Origin: Prosthecobacter algae
GTDB lineage: Bacteria > Verrucomicrobiota > Verrucomicrobiia > Verrucomicrobiales > Verrucomicrobiaceae
Reading direction: 5' to 3'
DNA: 64,000 nt
Assembly (NCBI RefSeq): GCF_039542385.1
Contig: NZ_BAABIA010000003.1
Location: forward strand, 434,001-498,000
The notes beneath the pieces are model-generated. The model was given only the letters and a program-made list of their open reading frames with translations, did not search any database and was not told where the DNA came from. Positions 37,179 to 46,093 of the stretch are shown here, in pieces. A program made the position numbers and the translations under genes. The first letter of the stretch is position 1. Each line of letters starts with the position of its first letter.

Positions 37179-37895
37179 CTAAAAGTGATAGGTCAGAGCC
37201 TTTTGCGTGTCCACCTTTACCCGCCCGCTTTGGATAAGGCGCTGAATGAGTTGAGGTATATCTGGGTTGGCCGCATCCTTCTGCAAAAAGGCGGCCAAAC
37301 AGGTCAGCAGAGTCTTCTCGCGTTTCGGCCGATTTCCTGATTTCTTCAGAAAAGCCACCACACGTTCCAACTCCGTCCCTGCAGGTTTGGCGTCGGCAGT
37401 CTTCTTCACTACATGAACAGCGGAGCCCAATTCCTCCACGTTTAATTTGGAAGAGGGGACCTTTTTGACCACGATGGTTTTGATGACCTCAGGCTTCACA
37501 ATCGCCGGCTTTGGGCGAGGTTCGATGAGATCCCGAAAGTCCTCATGCCGTGAAACCGCCACCTGCCGACTGCGCAAATGCTGAACCAGCGGATCATACC
37601 CGGTGTCTTTAGACACAATGTGGTACTGGCCTCCAGGGTAGCTCAGCACCGCTTGGCCGACATAATAAGAGAGAGCAAAATCGAGTGCATTTTTTCCGGT
37701 GGATTGCAGGCGGATGATTTGGACAGCATCAGAATGCTGCAAAAGCTTTTCCACCACTTCCACCCCCAGCTTGGTCTGCTGAGCCCCCATCATCAAAGTA
37801 AATTGGAATCCCCGGCGTCCCACCAGAGACAGGTCCAGCTCATGCACATTCTCGAAATCAATGAACACGTGATGGCAGGGCGCTGGAGGGATCAT
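37179..37895 (-). CDS. PIN-like (NYN/PIN7-type) domain protein
   Basis: A 238-residue protein. The N-terminal 130 residues have the metal-dependent nuclease fold: FIDFENVHELDLS (first Asp cluster), QSTGKNALDFALSYYVG (second Asp) and YHIVSKDTGYDPLVQHLR (third Asp). This is the PIN-like pattern seen in bacterial proteins of the PIN7 family. A Lys/Val-rich linker follows, and a C-terminal helical domain (about 185-238, NRPKREKTLLTCLAAFLQKD) completes it. A ribonuclease role is plausible; substrate unknown. Upstream of tetR on the same strand, 66 bp away, probably a separate unit given the operator between them. Confidence 0.8.
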   Translation of the reverse strand: MIPPAPCHHVFIDFENVHELDLSLVGRRGFQFTLMMGAQQTKLGVEVVEKLLQHSDAVQIIRLQSTGKNALDFALSYYVGQAVLSYPGGQYHIVSKDTGYDPLVQHLRSRQVAVSRHEDFRDLIEPRPKPAIVKPEVIKTIVVKKVPSSKLNVEELGSAVHVVKKTADAKPAGTELERVVAFLKKSGNRPKREKTLLTCLAAFLQKDAANPDIPQLIQRLIQSGRVKVDTQKALTYHF

Positions 37896-37965
37896 AATAC
37901 CGCATTCAATCTAAGCGATTGACCCAATCCCCCAAGTGGAATTTCCACACAAATAACCACTAACC

Positions 37966-38000
37966 ATAAAAAAGGCTGCCCGGCAAAACCGGGCAGCCTT
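37966..38000 (-). terminator. Intrinsic terminator of citrate synthase
   Basis: A perfect 12-bp stem (AAGGCTGCCCGG at 37972-37983, CCGGGCAGCCTT at 37989-38000) with a 5-nt loop. On the minus strand it is followed by a run of T residues and lies 19 bp after the gltA stop. Confidence 0.9.
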
Positions 38001-38019
38001 GAAATGAAACGGCGACTGA

Positions 38020-39144
38020 TTAACGCTCGTCGATTGGCACGACCTTCTGGCCGTAGGGGCGACCGACGTATTCGCTCAAGGGGCGGAACAGGCGGTTTTC
38101 GCTCCACTGTTCCAGCACGTGGGCAGTCCAGCCGCTCATGCGGGCGATGGCGAAGATCGGCGTGAAGAGATCTGTCGGGATATCGAGGCTGTAATAAACG
38201 GTGGCGCTGTAGAAGTCCACGTTCGCATTCAGGCCTTTGCGTTCCCGCATGATCTCAGCGATGCGCTCAGACATCTGGATCCACTTCGCTTCGCCAAGCT
38301 GGGCGGTGAGCTGGATGGCCATCTCGCGCAGGTGCGGTGCGCGTGGGTCGAGGACCTTGTAAACGCGGTGGCCGATGCCCATGATCTTCTTCTTCTGAGC
38401 CAGGGCGTCTTCCACCCAGGCATCCACCTTGTCAGGACTGCCGATTTCTTCCAGCATGTGGATCACGCCTTCATTGGCACCGCCGTGAAGAGGGCCTTTG
38501 AGTGCGCCGATCGCCGCGCTGATGGCGGAATACATGTCGCTGAGCGTGGAGGCCACGACACGGGCGGTGAAGGTAGAGGCATTGAAGCCATGCTCGGCGT
38601 GCAGCACGTAGGCCACATCCAGAGTCTTCTCAGCTTCCTTGCTCGGCACTTCGCCAGTCATCAGGTAGAGGAAGTGGGCGGCTTCGCTGAGGTCCTTGCG
38701 GATCGGCGGCAGTTCCTTGCCGGTGCGGGCGCGGTGGAAGTAAGCGGCAATCACACCGATCTGCGACACGAGACGGATGGCCGTGGCGAGGTTCTCGCTC
38801 ACGTCCACATCGTGACGATTCAGCTCATAGCTGCCCAGCATGGAGACCGCTGTGCGCATGATGTCAATCGGCTTGGCCTTTTTAGGGGCGGCCAGCAGAT
38901 AATCAATCACGCCCTGCGGCAGCTCACGCTCAGCACGCAGTGCGGTGGTCAGTTTCTCCAGTTCCGCACGGTTGGGCAGCTTCTGGTAAAACAGCAAATA
39001 GACGACCTCTTCGTAGCTGACTTTGCCGGCGAGTTCATTGATGTCGTATCCGCAATAAAAAAGGATGCCTTCAGCACCCTTCACTTCCCCGAGACGGGTT
39101 TCTGCTGCGACGATTCCTTCGAGACCTTTGGAGACGACTGCCAT
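38020..39144 (-). CDS. gltA: Citrate synthase
   Basis: A 374-residue citrate synthase condensing acetyl-CoA and oxaloacetate, the entry step of the TCA cycle. The length fits the shorter dimeric type of Gram-positives and archaea better than the 430-residue hexameric enterobacterial type. Catalytic residues are evident: His in HAEHGFNAST, His in GPLHGGANEGV and Asp in NVDFYSATVYY; the substrate Arg lies in MGIGHRVYKVLDPRA. The ATG at 39144 (MAVVSKGLEGIVAAETRLG) is the family-typical start, although the frame extends to 39249. Confidence 0.95.
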   Translation of the reverse strand: MAVVSKGLEGIVAAETRLGEVKGAEGILFYCGYDINELAGKVSYEEVVYLLFYQKLPNRAELEKLTTALRAERELPQGVIDYLLAAPKKAKPIDIMRTAVSMLGSYELNRHDVDVSENLATAIRLVSQIGVIAAYFHRARTGKELPPIRKDLSEAAHFLYLMTGEVPSKEAEKTLDVAYVLHAEHGFNASTFTARVVASTLSDMYSAISAAIGALKGPLHGGANEGVIHMLEEIGSPDKVDAWVEDALAQKKKIMGIGHRVYKVLDPRAPHLREMAIQLTAQLGEAKWIQMSERIAEIMRERKGLNANVDFYSATVYYSLDIPTDLFTPIFAIARMSGWTAHVLEQWSENRLFRPLSEYVGRPYGQKVVPIDER

Positions 39145-39300
39145 GGCTGTTTTTAATGGTATGGGGGTTTGCGATTGGAAAGAGGTCAACATACGGGATG
39201 GATCTCCCGTGTCTTTGTGCGAGTTAGCTGCAAGCGTGCAAACGCTCAAGGCAAAATACGCTCCAAGAGCGTTTCCTGAGCCAACTTCCCCATCTTCGCA

Positions 39301-40692
39301 TCAGTGGCGAGGTTTTCCCCCAAGCTTTTCCTGACCCTGGGGTAAAGGCATCTGCCAAACAGCCGCATCCTGGGGGATTCCTTCCAGCTCCACAAAAGGT
39401 GCCAGCCCTGGTTCCCGACGGGCAGGCCGGACCTCGTGTGAGGCGGCTGAGGAGGTCTTCCCTTCCTGGTCTTTGGCCACGTGGGACTGGATCCGCGAAA
39501 GCAGGCTGCGAGGTTCCAGCCGGGTCCAGACTTTGCCCGACCAATAGTCCCCCTTCCAGCCCTGGCCAGGAGTCGAATGAACGTAGAGGGCAAAGCGGTC
39601 GAACATGATTTCCGGCACGTAACGACTGCCGACCCGCGAGACCAGGGGCGGATTGGAGGGATCTGGGCGGCCTTCGGTGGACTCCAGCAAGTATTCTTTG
39701 TCATCCACCTTCACCACCACCCAGGCATGCCCTCCCATGTCACCGTAACGGCCCAGGGCCACGCGCGCCTGAAACCCGCGCGAGAGCAGCCAGTCACACA
39801 AAAAGATCGCGGAGTCCTCACAGTCTCCGCGGCCTTTCCGCTGCGTGTCCAGGCTTGTTTGCCAGGCATCGGTCGATTCCTTTTTGGAGCCAGGGTCTTT
39901 GGTATAAACGCAGTTGGCATGCACAGCCGCCCAGATGGTGAAAAGCTCATGCACCCGGGAGTCATCTTTAGCAAAAATGGCCGGGGGGGCATACCCGGTC
40001 AGGAACTCATTCACAAAACGATACCGCCCGGCCTCATCCGCAGCCACGACAGCATAGGTGCGCCGGCATTGCGGGCACTCAAGTCCCAGACTGTTCTGGG
40101 CACGAGAAACCCTGACAATGTGGGGATGCTGGCAGTGCGGGCAGGTGCTGAAAAAAGCCTCCTGATCACTGGCCGTGATGGCCTCCGGACTGAAGTCTTC
40201 CAGGCGCTGGCCCACGATCAAAAGAGCGTGGGTCACCAGTCCGCCAGCAGATCGGCGGAGCGCACAGGCCAGATGCGTCATCTCAGGCGCGGTCTTCTGC
40301 GAAAAATCGTGAAACTGGTCCAGCAAGGCCCGCAAAGACGGACCACTGGCCGTGCAGACGGACACCTGCAAATAGCGCGGCATTTTGTCCTGCACGATCC
40401 GGGTGAGGGCGTTCACATCATCCAATGCCATCGTCGGGAACTCTGATTCCAGCCAGGTCTCGAGTTCGATGTCCATCTTCAGCAACGGCTGCCGGGCCCC
40501 CATGCGGACGAAATTGATCCGGTCCACCAAATCCACCTCAAAGCGCACACCTGAGTACGCCTGGTCCTCACCGCTCATCCACTCCTTGAACCAAAGGTCC
40601 CAAGCGGCCAGCTTGCCATTTTTATGGGCCATCAGTCCGCCAGCCAGGGTAAGGCCGAGGAGGATGGACCAAAGGAGAAGACGGGCAAGCAT
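39301..40692 (-). CDS. Transglutaminase-like domain protein with zinc-ribbon
   Basis: A 463-residue protein with a single N-terminal membrane or signal segment (MLARLLLWSILLGLTLAGGL). A four-Cys zinc ribbon (CPHC and CPQC, about residues 190-215) precedes a transglutaminase-like core: catalytic Cys in GRGDCEDSAIF, His in GDMGGHAWVVV and an acidic residue in YLLESTEG. Related bacterial proteins are usually cysteine proteases rather than true transglutaminases. The Cys-rich ribbon in an exported or membrane-tethered protein is odd and the cellular side of the ribbon is not clear. Last gene before the ABC/TolC operon, same strand. Confidence 0.8.
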   Translation of the reverse strand: MLARLLLWSILLGLTLAGGLMAHKNGKLAAWDLWFKEWMSGEDQAYSGVRFEVDLVDRINFVRMGARQPLLKMDIELETWLESEFPTMALDDVNALTRIVQDKMPRYLQVSVCTASGPSLRALLDQFHDFSQKTAPEMTHLACALRRSAGGLVTHALLIVGQRLEDFSPEAITASDQEAFFSTCPHCQHPHIVRVSRAQNSLGLECPQCRRTYAVVAADEAGRYRFVNEFLTGYAPPAIFAKDDSRVHELFTIWAAVHANCVYTKDPGSKKESTDAWQTSLDTQRKGRGDCEDSAIFLCDWLLSRGFQARVALGRYGDMGGHAWVVVKVDDKEYLLESTEGRPDPSNPPLVSRVGSRYVPEIMFDRFALYVHSTPGQGWKGDYWSGKVWTRLEPRSLLSRIQSHVAKDQEGKTSSAASHEVRPARREPGLAPFVELEGIPQDAAVWQMPLPQGQEKLGGKPRH

Positions 40693-40787
40693 GCGCAGTC
40701 CTGATTATAGTATTTATAGACAAAGACGCAATCCCAAAGCTATCTGAGATCCATGACTCGCACTCTCGCTGGCCGCAGGGGCATGGA

Positions 40788-41489
40788 TCAACGCCTTGCC
40801 TTGGCTCCGCGCTCATCCGTTTCCACCACACCGTCGCGTAGGCGGATGATCCGGGTGCAGCGTTCCACCATGCGTTCGTCATGGGTGACGAAGACGAGGG
40901 TCTTCCCCTGTTCGTTGAGCTCGTCAAAAAGGGCCAGGATCTCCTGGCCGGATTTCGAATCGAGGTTCCCGGTGGCCTCATCCGCCAAAATCATGAGAGG
41001 GCTGTTGGACAGGGCACGGGCGATGGCCACACGCTGCTGCTGCCCACCGGAAAGTTCGTTAGGCTTGTGAAAGAGCCGATGCCCCAGGCCCACCTGGTTG
41101 GCCAGCTTTTCCGCCACCTCGCGCATCTGCGCATCATCAGCCCCGCCATAGTACATGGGCACGGAGATGTTCTCCAGGACGGTGAGCTGCTGGATGAGGT
41201 TGTAACTCTGGAAGATGAAACCCAGGTTGCGATTGCGCGCCGCCGAGAGGTCATCATCGTTCAGCGTCGCCACGTTTTCGCCGCCGAGGAAGTAGTCACC
41301 GCTGGTCGGCTGATCCAGGCACCCAAGAACATTCAGCAGCGTGGATTTACCACAGCCGGAGGGCCCCATGATGCAGACGTACTCGCCTGGATGGATGTCA
41401 AAGGACACCCCCTGGAGCACTTGGCTCAGGACATCGCCCATCTGGTAAGACTTGCGAATGTCCCGCAGACTGATGATCGGTTCAGACAT
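40788..41489 (-). CDS. ABC transporter ATPase, MacB/LolD type
   Basis: A 233-residue stand-alone ATPase. Walker A GPSGCGKST, Q-loop FIFQSYNLI, signature LSGGQQQRVAIARAL, Walker B LMILADEATGNLD and H-loop FVTHD are all present; the ATGNLD after Walker B is typical of the MacB/LolD group that works with FtsX-type permeases. It follows the adaptor gene by 3 bp. No permease gene is next to it; the following minus-strand gene is the transglutaminase-like protein. Confidence 0.94.
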   Translation of the reverse strand: MSEPIISLRDIRKSYQMGDVLSQVLQGVSFDIHPGEYVCIMGPSGCGKSTLLNVLGCLDQPTSGDYFLGGENVATLNDDDLSAARNRNLGFIFQSYNLIQQLTVLENISVPMYYGGADDAQMREVAEKLANQVGLGHRLFHKPNELSGGQQQRVAIARALSNSPLMILADEATGNLDSKSGQEILALFDELNEQGKTLVFVTHDERMVERCTRIIRLRDGVVETDERGAKARR

Positions 41490-41492
41490 GCG

Positions 41493-43316
41493 TCACTTTA
41501 CGGTGGCCACATCCTTGGGCTTGGCTTTGCCCTGCCCTTTGGGTTTGGCGGGTGTGACAGGATTTTCAGGCAGGCCGGGGGCCGTCGGGCCGTCCGCCTT
41601 GTTTTCTGGCACCAGTTTCTTCGGCAGAGACAGGGCGACGAGCTCGCCCAACTGAAGGCCAGTGCGCACCTCGATGAATTCATCGTTGAACAGGCCGGTC
41701 TCAACGGAGCGGCGGGCGAGGTTGCCGCTCTCATTCACGTAGCAGTAGTGGTGGTCGTTTTCGACCTCGATGCTCTGCACGGGGACGAACATGACATCGG
41801 CAAGCTGATCAACCAGGATTTCCACCTTGGCATTCATGCCGGGCTTCATCCAGGGGTGAGTGCCCAGGATGTGGATGGAGGCGGGGTACACCTTCAGGTT
41901 AGGCGTGTAACGACTGCTGCTGGAGTCTGGAAGAACGGCGAGTTCCGCCACTCGACCTTCCAGGACGATGCCTGGCTCGGCATCCACCTTGATGAGGGCA
42001 GGCTGGCCGATGCGCACCTTCTTTACCTGGGATTCGTGGACGTTCACATGCACGCCCATCTGGGACATGTTCGGAATGGTGAGGACGGTCTGGCGGAAAC
42101 GGACATTGCTGCCTTCCTCAATGGACTCGCTGTACCGGGCCGAAGCACTGGCATTCAGATCGCCATAGGCGACAAGGCCCGGCTGCACCGCCCGCATCAT
42201 GCAGGCCTTGAGCTGACGATCGAGGTCCTCCTTTTTGGCCAGCTCCATTTCATAGCGGCGCTTGGCCGTCTGGAAACGTGTCTCGGCCTGGGCCATTTTG
42301 GAACGGTTCGCCCGTACGGTGCGCTGCAGCTTGGTCAGGCTCTCGCGATAACCCGAGACCAACTGGGCACACATCTTGGAGAAGGCGTATTTTTTAAACA
42401 GGGCCAGTTCCGTACTCGCGGTCTTGCCGGCGAGAGACACTTTTTCAAAGTTGACTTGGTCATTCTCCAACTGCGTTTTGGAAATGAAATCACGTGAGGC
42501 GAGACGCTGCGAGGCCTCGACTTTTTGCTTGGCCACGGCCAGCTCGGATTTGCGTAGCAGAAGTTCGTCTTCCAACTGACGGAGCTTTTGCTGAGCTTCG
42601 CCATCACCGCTGTTTTGACCTTCCAGGAAAGGCGAAAAATCAATGCGTTCGGACTCGGCAGAACCGATGGCGTTTTTCAGCGGGCGGATGGGGTCTTTTT
42701 TCGCTTCCACCACGGCGGAAACATTGGTGCCAGCTTCGAGCTGGGCATTGGCCTGGGACTCGAGCTGATCCGCGAACTTATCAAATTCAGCCGCATCTTT
42801 AGGCAGCCCGGCAGCAGCCAAAATCTTCATGCTCAGTTCCCGACCCAGGTACTTTTCAAAGTCCATCAGGGCGAAGATGGCAGTCTCCTTCATGTCACGC
42901 ACGAGGCTCTGGTTCTCGCTGCGCTGGATCTCGCGGCCCTCGTCGGCATCAATGTAAGAGGCGACGGTGGTCTGAAATTGGATCTCGTGGTCCTGAATGC
43001 GGGTTTTCAGGTCGGAGTTGTCGAGCTCAACCAGGACTTTCCCTTCCTTCACATCCTCTTCCGTCACCAGATAGCCTTCCGGAATCAGGCTGAGGATTTT
43101 GGTCGGCGTTTCGATTTCCGACTTCAGTTCAAAGTTCTGCAAGGCACGGATTTCCCCGCCCTGGAGCACGTTGATCTGTAGCCGTCCCTTTTGGACGGAG
43201 AAAGTAGGCACATCCTCGGCCTGCCGGTCTGAGCCGGACATGAGGAAACTCACTGCAGCAATCCCTGCCACAGCGACTCCTCCATAGATCCAGATTTTAG
43301 ACTTCGCCTTCTTCAT
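41493..43316 (-). CDS. HlyD/MacA-type periplasmic adaptor with unusually long helical region
   Basis: A 607-residue adaptor: transmembrane helix (about 7-27), first lipoyl half (LQINVLQGGEIRALQNFELK), a long helical insertion (about 95-360, rich in heptad-like QKLRQLEDELLLRKSELAVAK segments) giving an extended coiled-coil hairpin, then the second lipoyl half, beta-barrel and membrane-proximal domains (VLTIPNMSQMGVHVNVHES, GMNAKVEILVD). MacA-type adaptors are near 370 residues, so the hairpin is much longer. The tail is Pro/Lys-rich. Its ATG overlaps the stop of the TolC-type gene by 4 bp. Confidence 0.9.
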   Translation of the reverse strand: MKKAKSKIWIYGGVAVAGIAAVSFLMSGSDRQAEDVPTFSVQKGRLQINVLQGGEIRALQNFELKSEIETPTKILSLIPEGYLVTEEDVKEGKVLVELDNSDLKTRIQDHEIQFQTTVASYIDADEGREIQRSENQSLVRDMKETAIFALMDFEKYLGRELSMKILAAAGLPKDAAEFDKFADQLESQANAQLEAGTNVSAVVEAKKDPIRPLKNAIGSAESERIDFSPFLEGQNSGDGEAQQKLRQLEDELLLRKSELAVAKQKVEASQRLASRDFISKTQLENDQVNFEKVSLAGKTASTELALFKKYAFSKMCAQLVSGYRESLTKLQRTVRANRSKMAQAETRFQTAKRRYEMELAKKEDLDRQLKACMMRAVQPGLVAYGDLNASASARYSESIEEGSNVRFRQTVLTIPNMSQMGVHVNVHESQVKKVRIGQPALIKVDAEPGIVLEGRVAELAVLPDSSSSRYTPNLKVYPASIHILGTHPWMKPGMNAKVEILVDQLADVMFVPVQSIEVENDHHYCYVNESGNLARRSVETGLFNDEFIEVRTGLQLGELVALSLPKKLVPENKADGPTAPGLPENPVTPAKPKGQGKAKPKDVATVK

Positions 43317-45013
43317 GACTCTCCCTTCGGTTTCTCGTTATTCAATACGTCTACCCACGACCCGTCTTTCTGAATGTAGAGCACTCCCATGTCGCTCCAG
43401 AGCTGGAGACGGGCGATGACGTGATCAATCAGGGTGGAAACAACAAGGTCGCGTGCGGTGATGAGGCGGTCCTGGGACTCCACGATGTCACGGGCGGTCC
43501 CCTGCCCTTCCTCCATGAGGGCGGTCTCGATTTCGAGACGCTTTTGCGCCAATTCCAGGCCCCTCTGAGCCAGGTCATACTGCTTGCGGGCGACGGCGAG
43601 GCCGCGCCAATCGCTGCGGATGGTGTTGCGGAGCTGCTCCTCCGCAAGGTCGAGCTGACGCTGGGCAAGCTGCTCATCCAACTGGCTGGCGCGGAGCTGG
43701 TTACGCTCAGGTTTTGTGTTCAGGTTCAGGTCCACATCCACGCCGCTGGCGAAACGGCGGACCTTGGGGTTCAGTTCCAGGCCCTCGTTGTTGCTGGGAG
43801 TGCCGACTTGGTAGCCCACCAGGGCATTCAGGGTGGGAAGGGTCTGCTGATGGGCGATCTTCACCCGGCGATGGGTATCGGCCAGGCGGTCGCGCTGGTT
43901 GTAGAGGTCCAGGCGGGTGATGAGGGCGGTATCCAGGACGGTTTCCAGGTCATCCCGGGGCTCCACCACCTCCAGCCGCTTCAGTTCATCATTGCTCAGA
44001 ATGATGCGCTCCGTCACTGGCAGGCCCAGGGCCACCTTGAGGTCATCGAGCTGCTCCTCGTAATTGCGGACGGCGGTGATCCAGTTACGCTCATAGGTGA
44101 GCTGGCCTTGCTGGATCTGTTTCAAGCTGGACTGGGTGCGCAGATTGGCCGCAGCGAGTGCGCCTTCACGCTCGATGGAGGTCGCCGCAGCACGGTTCGC
44201 CACGTAGCGGTTGCGGGCGGCCTCGCGGGCCTGGAGGGTGCGCAGATACTGAGTGGTGATGCTGACGGTGAACTCCTTGCGGTATTGGGTGAAATCGCGG
44301 ATGGCGTAAAGCACATCGCGCTCATCCTGACGGAGCGGCTCCGATGCAGCCAGCACCCCGGCCCCGCGCAGCAAAGGCTGGGACAGGTTCACCGTCGCAC
44401 GGGAATCGCTGAGATTGCGCACACCACCGGTGAAAAAGCGGGTGAAGTCGGTCGTCAGGTCCAGCGCCAGCCGGGCCCCGGTCCTCATGAGGTAGTCCAC
44501 GCCCACACCGCCATCGGCCGTGAGGGTTTTGCTCCGTACGAGGTTGTTCACTCCGGTTTTCACCTGGGATTCCGTGTAGGTGCCGCTGCCGTCCGCGCCC
44601 AGGATCGGGCTGTAGAGCTGCCGAGTCCCGGTGAGAGTCAGCGCCGAAAGATAAACGATTTCCTTCCGGTTCAGGTAGGTGCGGTTGCGATGCACGGCAA
44701 AGTCCAGCGCATCCGCCAGGGTGATCACCCGTGCGCCTTTTTCGATGTAGGCACGGTCGCCGAGGAAATCAGACGTTTCGGAATTTTTGATGAGCACCGC
44801 CAGGTTGGCTGGCTGCGGCGGGGTCACGCTCAGCAGCGTGTCATCTTCAGCTCCTGGGACGATTTGGGATTTTTGCCCGATGATGCCGAACACTTCCCGG
44901 TCCGCCCATTTTTTAAAGAAGCCCTGCGAACAGCCTGACATCAGACACACGCTCAGCGCGGCAACGGAGTGCAGCGAACGGTACAGGCGGCTGGAAGGCA
45001 TGGATGACAGCAT
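43313..45013 (-). CDS. TolC-family outer-membrane efflux protein, lipoprotein
   Basis: A 566-residue outer-membrane factor. The start carries a lipoprotein signal with lipobox LMSGC, so the ATG at 45001 (MPSSRLYRSLHSVAALSVCLMSGC) may be the real one. The body shows two OEP repeats of alternating strands and long helices (LREALDFAVHRNRTYLNR-like start of repeat 1, then VDVDLNLNTKPERNQLRASQ in repeat 2). It is the first gene of a tolC-adaptor-ATPase operon on the minus strand and is divergent from the ECF sigma gene at 45293. Confidence 0.93.
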   Translation of the reverse strand: MLSSMPSSRLYRSLHSVAALSVCLMSGCSQGFFKKWADREVFGIIGQKSQIVPGAEDDTLLSVTPPQPANLAVLIKNSETSDFLGDRAYIEKGARVITLADALDFAVHRNRTYLNRKEIVYLSALTLTGTRQLYSPILGADGSGTYTESQVKTGVNNLVRSKTLTADGGVGVDYLMRTGARLALDLTTDFTRFFTGGVRNLSDSRATVNLSQPLLRGAGVLAASEPLRQDERDVLYAIRDFTQYRKEFTVSITTQYLRTLQAREAARNRYVANRAAATSIEREGALAAANLRTQSSLKQIQQGQLTYERNWITAVRNYEEQLDDLKVALGLPVTERIILSNDELKRLEVVEPRDDLETVLDTALITRLDLYNQRDRLADTHRRVKIAHQQTLPTLNALVGYQVGTPSNNEGLELNPKVRRFASGVDVDLNLNTKPERNQLRASQLDEQLAQRQLDLAEEQLRNTIRSDWRGLAVARKQYDLAQRGLELAQKRLEIETALMEEGQGTARDIVESQDRLITARDLVVSTLIDHVIARLQLWSDMGVLYIQKDGSWVDVLNNEKPKGES

Positions 45014-45292
45014 AACAAGAAAGCGATCTGCTCAAAAAAGGGTTAGGCGAGCAGACTGACAGGGTTGGGGGATGAATACTACGCCCCCCAAAGCCCGTCT
45101 CTATCAGGGCAGGTTAAATAATCCGCGTTCGCACAATGTCATCCGCCCCCTGCCGATTCTTCATCAGGCCCGCAGCCAAACCTGTATTCAGCACCGAATA
45201 ACGTTCATTCCAGAGATTTGCCGCATCCAGAACGGCCTGCCGGTGTTTCAAATAGCCGTTGCCACACCTGCCTCACCCCTACACTTTCCATC

Positions 45293-45973
45293 ATGGAGGA
45301 ACCGCTCCCAAAAGAAATCACCGAAGAAATGATCAAGGAAGTGTCCGGCTCCCCGCCGACACGCAAGACCTTGATCGAGCGACTGGACAACTGGAGCGAC
45401 TGGTCGAGCTGGGATGAATTCTACCGGACCTACTCCGGTTTCGTCTTTCACGTGGCGCGCAAATCTGGCCTGAGTGATGACGAGGCCAGCGACGTGGTGC
45501 AGGAGACCTTCATCGGCGTGGCCAAGAACCTGCAAAAGAAAAAATTCGACACCAGCCTGGGTTCCTTCAAATCCTTCCTGCTCAATCAGGCCCGCTGGCG
45601 CATCTTGGACCAGTTTCGCCGCCGTAAAAAACAGCAGAGCCGCGAGGCGAACCTGTATGCGGATGAAACCGATGACCGTCGCACCGCCCCGATCGACCGC
45701 TGTGCCGACCCCAATGGCATGGCCCTGGAAAAGCTCTGGGACAAAGAATGGCAGGACAAGATCATGGACATCGCCCTCCGCCGGGTGAAGGCCCTGGTCT
45801 CACCGCGTCAGTACCAGATTTTCTCCTGCTACGTGCTCAAAGGCTGGGACCCGGAACGAGTCAAAAAGGAATTGGGGGTCAATGCCGCCCAGGTCTATCT
45901 GGCGAAGCATCGCGTGGGTCGCATTCTGAAACGCGAGGCTGCGAAGCTGGCGGCTGAGGAAGAGGAGACATAG
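45293..45973 (+). CDS. Sigma-70 family (ECF-like) RNA polymerase sigma factor
   Basis: A 226-residue sigma factor with region 2 (WDEFYRTYSGFVFHVARKSG, SDVVQETFIGVAKNL, SFKSFLLNQARWRILDQFRRR) and region 4 (SPRQYQIFSCYVLKGW then the helix-turn-helix ending VYLAKHRVGRILKREAAKL). The region between them is longer than in the ECF at 9187, and no anti-sigma gene adjoins it. It is divergent from the tolC operon (279-bp shared upstream region) and precedes the DUF3494 PEP-CTERM gene, which is on the opposite strand. The ATG at 45293 is preferred over one at 45218. Confidence 0.88.
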   Translation: MEEPLPKEITEEMIKEVSGSPPTRKTLIERLDNWSDWSSWDEFYRTYSGFVFHVARKSGLSDDEASDVVQETFIGVAKNLQKKKFDTSLGSFKSFLLNQARWRILDQFRRRKKQQSREANLYADETDDRRTAPIDRCADPNGMALEKLWDKEWQDKIMDIALRRVKALVSPRQYQIFSCYVLKGWDPERVKKELGVNAAQVYLAKHRVGRILKREAAKLAAEEEET

Positions 45974-46093
45974 AATCGGCGACGGATCAGCACCTGATCT
46001 TGCATTCCTCACTTCCAAGTCAGGAAACACGACTCTGCTGCGGATGGCCAAGTGCAGCAGGCGTTGGTCCTCATTTCTGCTGGCAGGCGGTAT

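Noticed and set aside
37179-37895. A toxin-antitoxin VapC-type PIN toxin
   Set aside because: The protein is about 100 residues longer than VapC, has PIN7-like motifs and no small antitoxin gene adjoins it.
40881-42497. A 538-codon plus-strand frame opposite the ABC ATPase and adaptor
   Set aside because: The minus strand has Walker A/B and signature motifs and tight operon spacing; the plus-strand frame crosses two genes and has none.
43421-44938. A 505-codon plus-strand frame opposite the TolC-family gene
   Set aside because: The product shows no family motif, while the minus strand encodes a complete outer-membrane factor with lipobox and operon context.
45072-45332. An 86-codon plus-strand frame before the second sigma factor
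   Set aside because: It overlaps the sigma gene start in another frame and has no recognisable motif or ribosome-binding site.
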